NCBI GenBank assembly: GCA_963715995.1
Contig: OY970283.1
Location: forward strand, 1,426,001 to 1,490,000
Length of the DNA stretch: 64,000 nucleotides
Reading direction: 5' to 3'
Origin: DATBDN01 sp963715995
Lineage (GTDB): Bacteria > Actinomycetota > Thermoleophilia > Solirubrobacterales > Thermoleophilaceae
Position 1 is the stretch's first letter. The number at the start of each line of letters is the position of its first letter. A model generated the notes under the pieces. The model saw only the letters and a program-made list of their open reading frames with translations, did no database searches and was not told the origin of the DNA. Below are positions 33,914 to 42,147 of this stretch, in pieces. The position numbers and the translations under genes are program-made.

Positions 33914-35824
33914 ATGAGCCTGGCCGACGCGGCGATCTGGACACCATCCGCGGCGCGCATCGAGCGCGCAAACGTCACGCAATTCGCGCGCTGTCGCGGA
34001 CTGCCGGAGGAGTACGGCGAACTCTGGCAGTGGTCGGTCGATTCGCTCGAGGAGTTCTGGGCTGCGGTCTGGGACGAGTGGGTCCAACCGGACGCCCCGT
34101 ACGAGCAGGTGCTGGCGCGCCGCGAGATGCCGGGCGCCGAGTGGTTCACGGGCTCGAAGCTGAACTACGCGGCGCACATCTTCCGCGACCGCGACCCGGA
34201 CGGGCTGGCGATCCAGCACGCGTCCGAGACGCGCGAGCTCGCGTCGTGGACGTGGGGCGACCTCGAGCGCGAGACGGCGCGGATCGCCGCCGGCCTGCGC
34301 GCGCTCGATGTCGAGCGCGGCGACCGTGTCGCCGCCTACATGCCGAACATCCCCGAGACGATCGCCGCGTTCCTGGCGACGGCGTCGATCGGAGCGGTCT
34401 GGTCCTCGGCCGCGCCCGAGTTCGGCGCCCGCTCGGTGATCGAGCGTTTCCAGCAGATCGAGCCGAAGGTCCTGCTCGCGATCGACTCCTACCGCTACGG
34501 CGGCAAGGACTTCGACTGCTCGGACAAGGTCGAGCGGATCCACGCGGCGATCCCCGACGCAGAGCTCGTCCGCTTCGGCTATGCGGACGGATCAGGCTGG
34601 GATGCGTTCGGGGCTGTGCATGCGAAGCTCGCCTTCGAGCCCGTCGACTTCTCGGATCCGCTCTGGATCCTCTACAGCTCCGGCACGACCGGGCTGCCGA
34701 AGGCGATCGTCCACTCGCAGGGCGGCATCCTGGTCGAGCACCTGAAGAAGATGCATCTGCATCTGGATGCCCATCCCGGTGACCGCGTCTTCTGGTTCAC
34801 GACCACCGGCTGGATGATGTGGAACTTCCTCGTCGGCGTCTTGCTGACGGAGGCGTCGATCGTCCTCTACGACGGCAACCCCGCAGGCGACGTGCTCTGG
34901 GACCTAGCGGCCGACTCCGGGATGACCACCTTCGGGACGAGCGCCGCATTCATCGCCGCCTCGATGAAGGAGGGGATCGAGCCCACGAAGCGCCGCGACC
35001 TCTCGGCGCTCCAGGCGGTCGGCTCGACCGGCAGCCCCCTGAGCCCCGAGGGTTTTCAGTGGGTCTACGACACACTCGGCTCACACATCTGGCTCTTCTC
35101 CACGAGCGGCGGCACCGACGTCTGTTCCGCCTTCGTCGGGGGCGTCCCGACGCTGCCGGTCTACCGCGGCGAGCTGCAGGCACGCTCGCTCGGCTGCGCG
35201 GTCGAGTCGTGGGATGAGGACGGCAAGCCGCAGATCGGCCAGGTCGGCGAGCTCGTGATCACCGAGCCCTTGCCGTCGATGCCGATCTACTTCTGGGACG
35301 ACCCCGACGGCGAGCGCCTCGAGGAGTCGTACTTCTCGATGTGGCCGGGCGTCTGGCGCCACGGCGACTGGATCGAGATCACCGAGCGCGGTACCGCGAT
35401 CATCTACGGAAGATCGGACTCGACGATCAACCGCGGCGGCATCCGCATGGGCACGTCCGAGATCTACCGTGCCGTGCTTTCGGTCGACGCCGTCGAGGAC
35501 GCACTGGTGGTCGACGTGCCGAAGCAGGGCGACGAGAACTGGATGCCGCTGTTCGTGGTGATGAAGGAAGGCGCAGAGCTCGACGACGACACGGTCAAGG
35601 AGATCAGGAAGCGCATCCGCGAGGACTGCTCGCCGCGTCATGTGCCCAACGACGTGATCCAGATCCCCGAGGTGCCGCGCACCCTGAGCGGCAAGGTGCT
35701 CGAGGTCCCGGTCAAGCGCATCCTTCAGGGCGACGCGCCGGAGAAGGCCGCCAGCCGTGAGTCGCTTGCCAACCCCGAGGCGCTCGACTGGTTCGTGGAC
35801 TACGCGGCGTCGTCGGTCAAGTGA
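33914..35824 (+). CDS. Acetoacetyl-CoA synthetase
   Basis: This 636-residue ANL-superfamily ligase activates acetoacetate (or a similar 3-oxo acid) with ATP and CoA. The adenylation P-loop 'LYSSGTTGLPKAIVHSQGG' is at about residues 253-271, the aromatic motif 'TTTGWMMWNFLV' follows, and A8/A10 motifs 'YGRSDSTINRGGIRMGTSEIY' and 'RTLSGKVLEVPVK' (catalytic Lys) are near the C-terminus. The N-terminal 'ANVTQFARCRG' and 'WFTGSKLNYAAHIFR' are characteristic of AacS. In this island it could feed acetoacetate released from a ring-cleavage product into central metabolism. Confidence 0.9.
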   Translation: MSLADAAIWTPSAARIERANVTQFARCRGLPEEYGELWQWSVDSLEEFWAAVWDEWVQPDAPYEQVLARREMPGAEWFTGSKLNYAAHIFRDRDPDGLAIQHASETRELASWTWGDLERETARIAAGLRALDVERGDRVAAYMPNIPETIAAFLATASIGAVWSSAAPEFGARSVIERFQQIEPKVLLAIDSYRYGGKDFDCSDKVERIHAAIPDAELVRFGYADGSGWDAFGAVHAKLAFEPVDFSDPLWILYSSGTTGLPKAIVHSQGGILVEHLKKMHLHLDAHPGDRVFWFTTTGWMMWNFLVGVLLTEASIVLYDGNPAGDVLWDLAADSGMTTFGTSAAFIAASMKEGIEPTKRRDLSALQAVGSTGSPLSPEGFQWVYDTLGSHIWLFSTSGGTDVCSAFVGGVPTLPVYRGELQARSLGCAVESWDEDGKPQIGQVGELVITEPLPSMPIYFWDDPDGERLEESYFSMWPGVWRHGDWIEITERGTAIIYGRSDSTINRGGIRMGTSEIYRAVLSVDAVEDALVVDVPKQGDENWMPLFVVMKEGAELDDDTVKEIRKRIREDCSPRHVPNDVIQIPEVPRTLSGKVLEVPVKRILQGDAPEKAASRESLANPEALDWFVDYAASSVK

Positions 35825-37008
35825 CGCCGGCAACAGTGACTTCCAGCGAGGCGAGACCACGCAGCGTCTGGTTGATCGCACGCACCGGCTTGGCGATCTC
35901 AAAGCGCTCCACTCGCTTGCCGAGCGCCTCGAGGATGACTCGCATTTCGAGGCGCGCAAGGTTCGAGCCAACGCAGGCATGGGGACCGAAACCAAAGCCG
36001 AGATGCTGTGCGACACGCTCACGGCGCACGTCGAATCGGGTCGGGTCCTGCCAACGGCGCTCATCGCGGTTGGCTGCGCCGTAGAGCAACATCACTCGCG
36101 AGTCGGCGGGGATGGTGACGCCGTCGACGGAGTGCTCGCACGTGGTGCAGCGCGAGAAGCGCTGGATCGGCGACTCCAGGCGGAGTACCTCGTTGACCGC
36201 GTTCGGGATCAGCGACGAGTCCTCGCGGACGAGCGCCCATTGATCGGGATGCTTGCCGAACAACAGCATCGCGTTGCTGATCCCGTTGATCGTCGTGTCC
36301 AGGCTGGGGGCGAGGTAGCCGGACATCATGCTCGGGCAGATCTCGCGCGCGATCTCCCCACGGTCGGCTGCGTCGTAGACCATCTGTGCCCAGCCGCCCG
36401 GCTTGAGATGTGGCGGCACGGCCTCTTCGCTGCCGTAGTTGAACATCTCCATCGTCAGGGGCAGGGCGGCACGGGTGCGCTCGTTGTGCGGCCCCATCGC
36501 ATCGAAGGTCGCGGTAGCCCAGTCGAGCATCCGCTCCCGGCCTGACTCCGGGATCCCCACGAGGTTCGAAGATGATCGTCAGTGGCAGGTGCTGGGCGAG
36601 GTCGGTGACGGCGTCGAAGCTTCCGCGGGCCACGAGGCTGTCGACGAGGCTCTCCGCCTCGGCAACCAGGGCCGGGCTCAGCTCGCGCACGGCGTCGGCC
36701 ATCAGGGGACGGCGCAAGACTCGGCGCATCTCGTCGTGGCGCGGTGGGTCGGTGCAGATGATCGCTCTGCTCCCCGTCGCCTCGTTGACGATGTCGTTGA
36801 GCATTACGCCGCGAGCGGAGGAGAACACCTCCCAGTTGCGAGCGGCCTCACGGGTTTCGGCGTAGCGGGCGAGCGCGTAGGCCTCGAGACCGGGCAGCCA
36901 GACCACAGCACCCAGCTCGCGCAGTTCGTCGTAGGCCGGATACGGGTCGGCGAGCGCCTCCTCGCTGAACAGGTCAACGTTGGATGCTGGTGCTGCTGCG
37001 GTCTTCAC
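35817..37008 (-). pseudogene. Cytochrome P450, frameshifted in the middle
   Basis: This is a bacterial class I P450 of about 396 residues if repaired. The N-terminus 'VDLFSEEALADPYPAYDELRELG' is typical. The C-helix 'ICTDPPRHDEMRRVLRRPL' includes the W/RxxxR-like region, the ExxR helix is in 'NEVLRLESPIQRFSR' and the heme loop is 'FGFGPHACVGSNLARLEM' with the Cys ligand. The two parts are in different frames: one ends at 'LPLTIIF', and the next begins 'NLVGIPESGRERMLDW'. The extra base is at about 36567 (length 3n+1). The GTG at 37008 is preferred as start. The final 8 bp overlap the convergent acetoacetyl-CoA synthetase. It should hydroxylate a hydrophobic substrate with an unlinked ferredoxin system. 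Confidence 0.85.
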
Positions 37009-37015
37009 GATCTCG

Positions 37016-37789
37016 TCAGGCGCGTGAGGACATGAACGAGTCCAGAGCCTCGTTGAACTGACCCGCGGTGTCGCCTTGGTGCGGGAAGTGGTGTCCCGAT
37101 TCGATGGTGATCTTCTTGCCATCCAGCGCCCAGGCCAGCTCATCCGTGATCGCATCGAACCCAGGACTCCAGCCACCCTCCACGGTCATTGCGGGGACGC
37201 TGGCCTCGCGAACCCGCGAGACAGCCGCTGTTTCGTCCCACGTCGACGGGTCACGCATTACCCGTGCGCCCTTGCCCATCGCGCGCATGTGCTTGAGCTT
37301 CGGGCGCGGCTCCTGCAATCCGCGCGGGATGCCGGCGGCCTTCATGAAGCGCTTGACCGCCAGGATCGGGATCTTGGTGTCGACCGCGTCGGCAAGCGAC
37401 CGCTTGAAAGCGATCGCTTCTGGCCGGTGGCCGGCGATCCCGTAGAGCGGGGGCTCGATCAGCGTGAGCGAGCGAACGGCCTCGGGACGCGAGCCGGCGG
37501 CGCACATCGCGATCGCGGCGCCATAGGAATGTCCGACGAGATGGGCGCCGTCGCCGAGTAACTCCGCGACCCACACCGCGTCGACCTCGATGTCCTCGGG
37601 CCCGCGCGATGGACTGTGGCCGTGCCCCGGTCGGGTCGGCATGATCAGCTCCCAGCCCTGGTCGGCGAGCGGAAGCTGGAAGCGCCAGTAGTCCTCGCCG
37701 CCGGCCGGGCCGCCCTGCACGCTGCCATGGACCATCAGCACCGGTTCACCGTCGCCGCGCCGCGTGATCTGGATGCCCTCGCTCGTCAT
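37016..37789 (-). CDS. Alpha/beta hydrolase
   Basis: This is a 257-residue alpha/beta hydrolase. The oxyanion motif 'VLMVHGSVQGG' lies near residues 17-27, the nucleophile in 'AHLVGHSYGAAIAM' (G-H-S-Y-G), a probable acid in 'MTVEGGWSPGFD' and the catalytic His in 'IESGHHFPHQGD'. The gene is upstream of the P450 on the same strand with a 7-bp gap, so the two are probably co-transcribed. C-C bond hydrolysis (meta-cleavage product hydrolase), esterase or epoxide-type activity cannot be told apart from sequence alone. Confidence 0.86.
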   Translation of the reverse strand: MTSEGIQITRRGDGEPVLMVHGSVQGGPAGGEDYWRFQLPLADQGWELIMPTRPGHGHSPSRGPEDIEVDAVWVAELLGDGAHLVGHSYGAAIAMCAAGSRPEAVRSLTLIEPPLYGIAGHRPEAIAFKRSLADAVDTKIPILAVKRFMKAAGIPRGLQEPRPKLKHMRAMGKGARVMRDPSTWDETAAVSRVREASVPAMTVEGGWSPGFDAITDELAWALDGKKITIESGHHFPHQGDTAGQFNEALDSFMSSRA

Positions 37790-37798
37790 CCTCGTGCG

Positions 37799-38773
37799 TT
37801 ACCCGCTCCCGAACGGCGGCGGCGGCAGCGGCGGCAGGAGGCCTCCGGGTACGGGAGAGCCGTCGGCGGCTCCGCTCGTGCAGTTGACGGAACTCGCGAC
37901 GGTCTCGTTGCTCCCGTCGAGGTACTCGAGGTGCGTCTGCAGCTTCCAGCTCCCCCCGGTGCAGGCGGTGGACTCGAATGGCGAGAACGCGGCGGCGGCC
38001 GACGCGCTCGCGCTCGACCGCATGCGCGACTTACGGCGCTTGGCGGCAATCCGTTTGCATCTGCGCACGGCGCGGGCGCGCTTTTTCTTATTCTTGATCC
38101 GCCGCGCTTTCTGCATACACGTTGGGCGCTTGCGCTTGGGCTTGGCAGGAGTGGTTGACGCGGGTGGGCCGCTGCCGGGCATCTGCCAAGCAACCGCCCA
38201 GCGGGACAGCCAGGCATGGACCGGCTGGTTCTGGCCCTGAGCGGCTGCGCTTGGGTCGAAGACTGCCGTCGGGCCGTTGCCGTCGGCCGCCGGCTTGACG
38301 ATCCCGAATCCGACGCCGGTCTTCTCGATCGGCTTGCTGACGTGAACCCAGCTCCCGAAAGTGTCGGGTCCGGTCTTCCAGATGTAGCCCTGGTCGCTGT
38401 TGACCTTGGCCCTGAACTCGACGAGGTACAGGGTTGCCTGGATCGTGCCGAGCTGTGAGTCGGCGGGGCAGTCGGGTTTTTTCGTGTCCTGCGTGATCTT
38501 CGACTTGTCGCAGGTGGCGAAGTGGTCGAAGCCTGAGATGAAGTCGGGCGGGAGGATCTGCTCGAGCTTGATGGCTCCTGAGGTCGGGTTGCCGTCGGCC
38601 CCGGACTTGATGTCCTTCGTGTCGAAGCCGACGGTCTGCGCCTTCGGGGCGACTTTCGTCCCAGCGCCGGGGGGGTCGACGCTGCCGACGAGTGTCGTCG
38701 CGCTAGCCGCCGACGCCGTACCGAGCGCTGCCGTGATCGCAAAAAGTAGGACCGAAATCCGCGTCTTGCGCAT
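37799..38773 (-). CDS. Secreted protein of unknown function with Lys/Arg-rich linker
   Basis: This 324-residue protein has a clear signal peptide ('ISVLLFAITAALGTASAASA', about 5-25). The N-terminal domain (about 26-205) has beta-rich features ('TSGAIKLEQILPPDFISGFDHFATC', 'CPADSQLGTIQATL', 'GYIWKTGPDTFGSWVHVSKP'). A very basic stretch of about 40 residues (Lys/Arg alternating, with two Cys) links to a Ser/Ala tract, and a short Cys-containing C-terminal domain ends in a Pro tract. I do not recognise a family. It lies upstream of the hydrolase and P450 and diverges from the small secreted protein at 38882. A role as an extracellular binding protein for a hydrophobic substrate is speculative. 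Confidence 0.7.
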   Translation of the reverse strand: MRKTRISVLLFAITAALGTASAASATTLVGSVDPPGAGTKVAPKAQTVGFDTKDIKSGADGNPTSGAIKLEQILPPDFISGFDHFATCDKSKITQDTKKPDCPADSQLGTIQATLYLVEFRAKVNSDQGYIWKTGPDTFGSWVHVSKPIEKTGVGFGIVKPAADGNGPTAVFDPSAAAQGQNQPVHAWLSRWAVAWQMPGSGPPASTTPAKPKRKRPTCMQKARRIKNKKKRARAVRRCKRIAAKRRKSRMRSSASASAAAAFSPFESTACTGGSWKLQTHLEYLDGSNETVASSVNCTSGAADGSPVPGGLLPPLPPPPFGSG

Positions 38774-38817
38774 GAGGTTCCTCCCGCCGCTTCGAAATCG
38801 CTCTTGCGTTATCGTTA

Positions 38818-38842
38818 AAGATCATAGATCATCTACGATCTT
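38818..38842. promoter_or_regulatory. 25-bp palindrome, candidate GntR operator
   Basis: AAGATCATAGAT and ATCTACGATCTT flank a single C. The 12-bp arms match at 11 of 12 positions. It lies between the divergent genes 37799-38773 and 38882-39310 and is strikingly AT-rich for this genome. Size and symmetry fit a dimeric GntR/FCD regulator, of which the island has two. Confidence 0.5.
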
Positions 38843-38881
38843 GCGTGCAACCCGTCCACGGCTGTTTCTAGGAGGAGAGAT

Positions 38882-39310
38882 ATGTCCCGTTCCCGTCGTC
38901 TGCTGAGTGGTTCCATCGCTGCGGTATCTGTCGCTGCGCTTGTCGCCGGTGCGGTGCTGGCCCCGGGGGCCGGTGCTACGAGCTCGCGGAAGACCTACTC
39001 GTACACCGAGCACTGCAAAGGCAAGCTCAGTGGCACCAGCTCGTCGTCGGGGACGTGTAAGAGCAAGCTCGGCAACTCGAAGTACAAGGTCGTCATCACC
39101 CCGCCGACCGAGAAGCAGGTCGAGACCTACAAGAACGGCAAGATCTACTCGTCGGGCACGGTGACGATCGCCAACGGCAAGGCCGGCGGCAAGTACAAGA
39201 TCACCAGGGGCACGGGTCACTTCAGGGGCGCAACCGGCAAGGGCACCTACTCGGTGGTCAACAAGGGCGGCTACGTCTACACCACGGCCACGGGCACGAT
39301 CAGCTTCTAG
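38882..39310 (+). CDS. Small secreted protein, possible beta-barrel (AOC/dirigent-like)
   Basis: This 142-residue protein has a signal peptide ('IAAVSVAALVAGAVLAPGAGA', about 12-32). The mature part is rich in Lys, Gly, Ser and Thr. It contains 'GKAGGKYKITRGTGHFRGATGKGTYS', which recalls the 'G-T-G-x-(Y/F)-x-G-A-x-G' turn of allene-oxide-cyclase/dirigent barrels, with two cysteines nearer the N-terminus. A good GGAGG ribosome site precedes the ATG. The function is unknown. The protein at 56229 shows a similar turn. Confidence 0.7.
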   Translation: MSRSRRLLSGSIAAVSVAALVAGAVLAPGAGATSSRKTYSYTEHCKGKLSGTSSSSGTCKSKLGNSKYKVVITPPTEKQVETYKNGKIYSSGTVTIANGKAGGKYKITRGTGHFRGATGKGTYSVVNKGGYVYTTATGTISF

Positions 39311-39337
39311 GCCCAGCGCCAGTCACGAGAGGAAGCC

Positions 39338-40234
39338 ATGCGGATAGGAACAGCGCAGGACGCGGCGGGGCTGCGTGCGGTCGTCGTCGTCGATGACGTT
39401 GCGGTCGATATGGCCGAGGCAGCCGCCGCCAGCGGCGCGATGCCCGACTCTCCCAATGGGACGAGCCTGGTGCGTCGCCTGCTGGCAGCGCCGCTCGAGG
39501 TCCGTGAGGCCGTCGGGGCGGCGGCGGCCGGTCTCACTGCGGCCGGCCCGCCGGTCGCGGTCGCGCTAGCCGATGTTCGGCTCGGCCCGCCAGTGCCGGA
39601 TCCATCGAAGATTCTTTGCCTCGGGCTGAATTACGCCGCCCACATCGCAGAGTCAGGGCTCCAGCGTCCCGAGTTTCCCGAGTTCTTCGCGAAGTTCCCC
39701 AACGCGCTGGTCGGTCCGAGCGACGACGTGCTTATGCCCTCGGTCAGCGAGGACATCGACTACGAGGGCGAGCTCGCGCTTGTCATCGGCCGTCGCGCCA
39801 AGGATGTTGCGGTGTCGGACGCGCTCGAGTACGTCGCGGGATACATGGTGCTGAACGATGTCAGCGCAAGGGACCTGCAGATGCGCGGGACACAGTGGCT
39901 GCCAGGCAAGGTCCTTGACACGTTCGCGCCCTGCGGACCCCTCTTGGTCACGCCCGATGAGCTCGGCGACCCCCAGGATCTCGCGCTGCGCACGACGGTC
40001 AACGGCAACACAGTGCAAGAGGCGCGAACCAGCGCGATGGTCTTCTCGATCGCCGAGGGGATCAGTTACCTGTCGTCGCTGATGACGCTCGAGCCCGGCG
40101 ACATCATCTCGACCGGGACCCCGTCAGGCGTGGCGTTCGGGATGGAGACCCCTGTCTGGCTGAAGCCCGGCGATGTAGTCGAGGTCGAGATCGAGACACT
40201 CGGCAAGTTGTCGAACCGGCTCGCGGTCGCGTGA
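39338..40234 (+). CDS. Fumarylacetoacetate hydrolase (FAH) family protein
   Basis: This 298-residue FAH-fold enzyme has 'KILCLGLNYAAHIAESG' followed by the metal-binding Glu residues in 'EDIDYEGELALVIG', the 'YMVLNDVSARDLQMRGTQW' segment with the third acidic ligand and 'ISTGTPSGVAFGM' near the end. The N-terminal 90 residues are a typical leader domain. Members hydrate or decarboxylate 2-oxo-enoic acids (as in meta-cleavage pathways) or cleave C-C bonds. It sits directly upstream of the transporter genes and the VOC protein, with a 4-bp overlap to the binding-protein gene. Pathway membership is therefore likely, but the exact reaction is not known. Confidence 0.88.
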   Translation: MRIGTAQDAAGLRAVVVVDDVAVDMAEAAAASGAMPDSPNGTSLVRRLLAAPLEVREAVGAAAAGLTAAGPPVAVALADVRLGPPVPDPSKILCLGLNYAAHIAESGLQRPEFPEFFAKFPNALVGPSDDVLMPSVSEDIDYEGELALVIGRRAKDVAVSDALEYVAGYMVLNDVSARDLQMRGTQWLPGKVLDTFAPCGPLLVTPDELGDPQDLALRTTVNGNTVQEARTSAMVFSIAEGISYLSSLMTLEPGDIISTGTPSGVAFGMETPVWLKPGDVVEVEIETLGKLSNRLAVA

Positions 40235-41538
40235 TCTGGCTCAAGCGACTCGCAGCACTTGCCGCGCTGGCCACTTCGTGCACGGCGCTCGCGGCGTGCG
40301 GCGGTGGCGGTGGCGGCACGAGTACGACAGCCGGCGGCGCCGACACGACCTACGGCGGCCCGAAGGGTGGCAAGGTCACTGCTGCCGATCTGGCGGTGGC
40401 ACAGAAGTTCGTTGGCGGGACACCGGGCAAGGCGACGAAGTCGCCAATCAACGTCGGGCTGATCAGCAACACGGCCGGTCCGATCCCGCCTCCGCCGGGC
40501 GGACGCTTCCTCGTCCAGGCCGCGATCCGCTTGTTCAACGAGAAATTGGGCGGCGTCCAAGGGCATCCGATTGTCTTCAAGTCCTGCACGACTGGCGCGT
40601 CCGACGAGCAGGCCCAGGCGTGCGGCCAGCGCTTCCTCAACGACTCTTCGATAAAGGCGGTGTTCAACCCCGGCCTACCGAGCGGCGGACTCGCTCTTCT
40701 CGGTGCGATCGGTGGCAAGAAGGTCGAGTTCTGCGTCATCCCACTGCAAGCCGACCTATTCGGGACGAACGTGTTCTGTCCCGGTGGCGGGACGATGGCC
40801 GCGAGCTCGGCGATCACGTACCTGACGGCGAAGCCCGGCATCAAGACGGTTGCCCAGCTGCTGCCGGACGCCGATCTGTTCCGTCAGATCGCTCAAGCTG
40901 GCTTGCATCAGATGAAGGTTCAAGGCCTCAATCCGAAGCTCGGACTCGTTCCGCAGAACAGCCCGGACGTCACGTCGTCGATCGTGGCCAGCGGCGCGCG
41001 CACCGCGGACGCGCTCGACGTCACACTCGTCTCGCCTGGTCAGTGCATCGCGGTCGCGAAAGCGCTCAAGGCGCTCGGTGTTCCGGAGACGAAGCCGGTG
41101 GTCTCGCTGTCGACGTGCATCAACCCGGCCGTCGTCAAAGCGCTCGGCGACCTGCCGCACTGGACGTACTTCGATCTTGGCGAGAGTCCCTACCTGCCTA
41201 ACCCGAGTCCCGCGATGAAGGCGATGCTCGACACCAACGTGACCTACGGCAACGGCCAGACCGGGGCTTGGTCAGCGGCGGAATTCGGCACGGCACTGTG
41301 GATGGCGAAGGTCCTCAATGCCGTCGGCCCAAACAAGCTCAGCACCGCTGCGATCGCCGCGGAGGCCAAGAAATTCCGCGGACCGATGTTCCTCGGCGAT
41401 CCGAAGATCCAGTTCGGGCGAGTGCCGTGGCGTAACACCGGCACGCTGACTGGGCGCTTTTACACATACAAAGGCCACGGCAAGTGGGTCGACGCCACCG
41501 GAGGCAAATACCTGCCTTCGCCGCCGCCAGCTAACTGA
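40231..41538 (+). CDS. ABC transporter substrate-binding lipoprotein (Peripla_BP_6 type)
   Basis: This 435-residue binding protein belongs to the branched-chain-amino-acid/aromatic-acid class. The start codon GTG overlaps the FAH gene stop. A lipoprotein signal ('LAALAALATSCTALAACGGG') ends in the lipobox Cys. The mature protein has the two-lobe layout: 'PINVGLISNTAGPIPPPPGG' opens lobe 1 and 'GGTMAASSAITYLTAKPGIKTVAQ' opens lobe 2. Such proteins bind amino acids, aromatic acids or amides in this transporter family. The neighbours suggest a carboxylated catabolic substrate. The VOC gene between it and the permease indicates one operon. Confidence 0.9.
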   Translation: MIWLKRLAALAALATSCTALAACGGGGGGTSTTAGGADTTYGGPKGGKVTAADLAVAQKFVGGTPGKATKSPINVGLISNTAGPIPPPPGGRFLVQAAIRLFNEKLGGVQGHPIVFKSCTTGASDEQAQACGQRFLNDSSIKAVFNPGLPSGGLALLGAIGGKKVEFCVIPLQADLFGTNVFCPGGGTMAASSAITYLTAKPGIKTVAQLLPDADLFRQIAQAGLHQMKVQGLNPKLGLVPQNSPDVTSSIVASGARTADALDVTLVSPGQCIAVAKALKALGVPETKPVVSLSTCINPAVVKALGDLPHWTYFDLGESPYLPNPSPAMKAMLDTNVTYGNGQTGAWSAAEFGTALWMAKVLNAVGPNKLSTAAIAAEAKKFRGPMFLGDPKIQFGRVPWRNTGTLTGRFYTYKGHGKWVDATGGKYLPSPPPAN

Positions 41539-41556
41539 CAGACCGGGAGAAATGAA

Positions 41557-42138
41557 ATGACCACCACAATCGTGCGCCCGACGCTGCACCACGTGACGTT
41601 CAAGACCAAGCGCCTGGACGCGATGGTCGACTGGTACGGCAAGGCGGTCGGGATGGAGCCGAACTTCAAGTTCGAAGGCGGCTGCTGGATGTCCAACGAT
41701 GCCGCCAACCACCGGGTCGCGCTGCTTGCCGTCCCGGGGCTCGAGGAGCCGGCCGACCGCATCAGTGAGACGGGCATGCACCACCTGGCCTTCGAATACG
41801 ACTCGGTCGAGGATCTGCTGGCCACCTACGAGCGGCTGCGCGAAGACGGCATCGAGCCACACGCCTGCCTCGATCACGGAATGACTACCTCGTTCTATTA
41901 CGTCGACCCTGACGGCAACAGCGTCGAGCTGCAGGCAGACAACTTCGGCGACTGGGATCAGTCAAGCGAGTGGATGCGCACCGCTCCGGAGTTCGCGGCC
42001 GACCCGATCGGCGTGAACCTGGACCCGGCGGCGATGCTCGAGGCCTCCAAGGCTGGCGCTGACGCCCAGGAGTTGCACCGGCGTGGCTACGCCGGCGAGT
42101 TTGATCCCGGCACGCCACTGGACCTGCGACTGCCCTGA
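41557..42138 (+). CDS. VOC-family protein, extradiol dioxygenase-like
   Basis: This 193-residue protein has paired beta-alpha-beta-beta-beta modules. Candidate metal ligands are His in 'PTLHHVTFKT', His in 'ISETGMHHLAFEYDSV' and Glu in 'VDPDGNSVELQADNF', the His-His-Glu triad of type I extradiol dioxygenases and other VOC enzymes. The 'FYYVDPDGNSVELQ' ending is especially like catechol 2,3-dioxygenases. It has a single-domain length with a C-terminal tail of about 50 residues. Its place between the importer genes suggests that the imported compound is ring-cleaved or otherwise processed by it. A glyoxalase or isomerase role is the alternative. Confidence 0.82.
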   Translation: MTTTIVRPTLHHVTFKTKRLDAMVDWYGKAVGMEPNFKFEGGCWMSNDAANHRVALLAVPGLEEPADRISETGMHHLAFEYDSVEDLLATYERLREDGIEPHACLDHGMTTSFYYVDPDGNSVELQADNFGDWDQSSEWMRTAPEFAADPIGVNLDPAAMLEASKAGADAQELHRRGYAGEFDPGTPLDLRLP

Positions 42139-42147
42139 CATGTCGGC

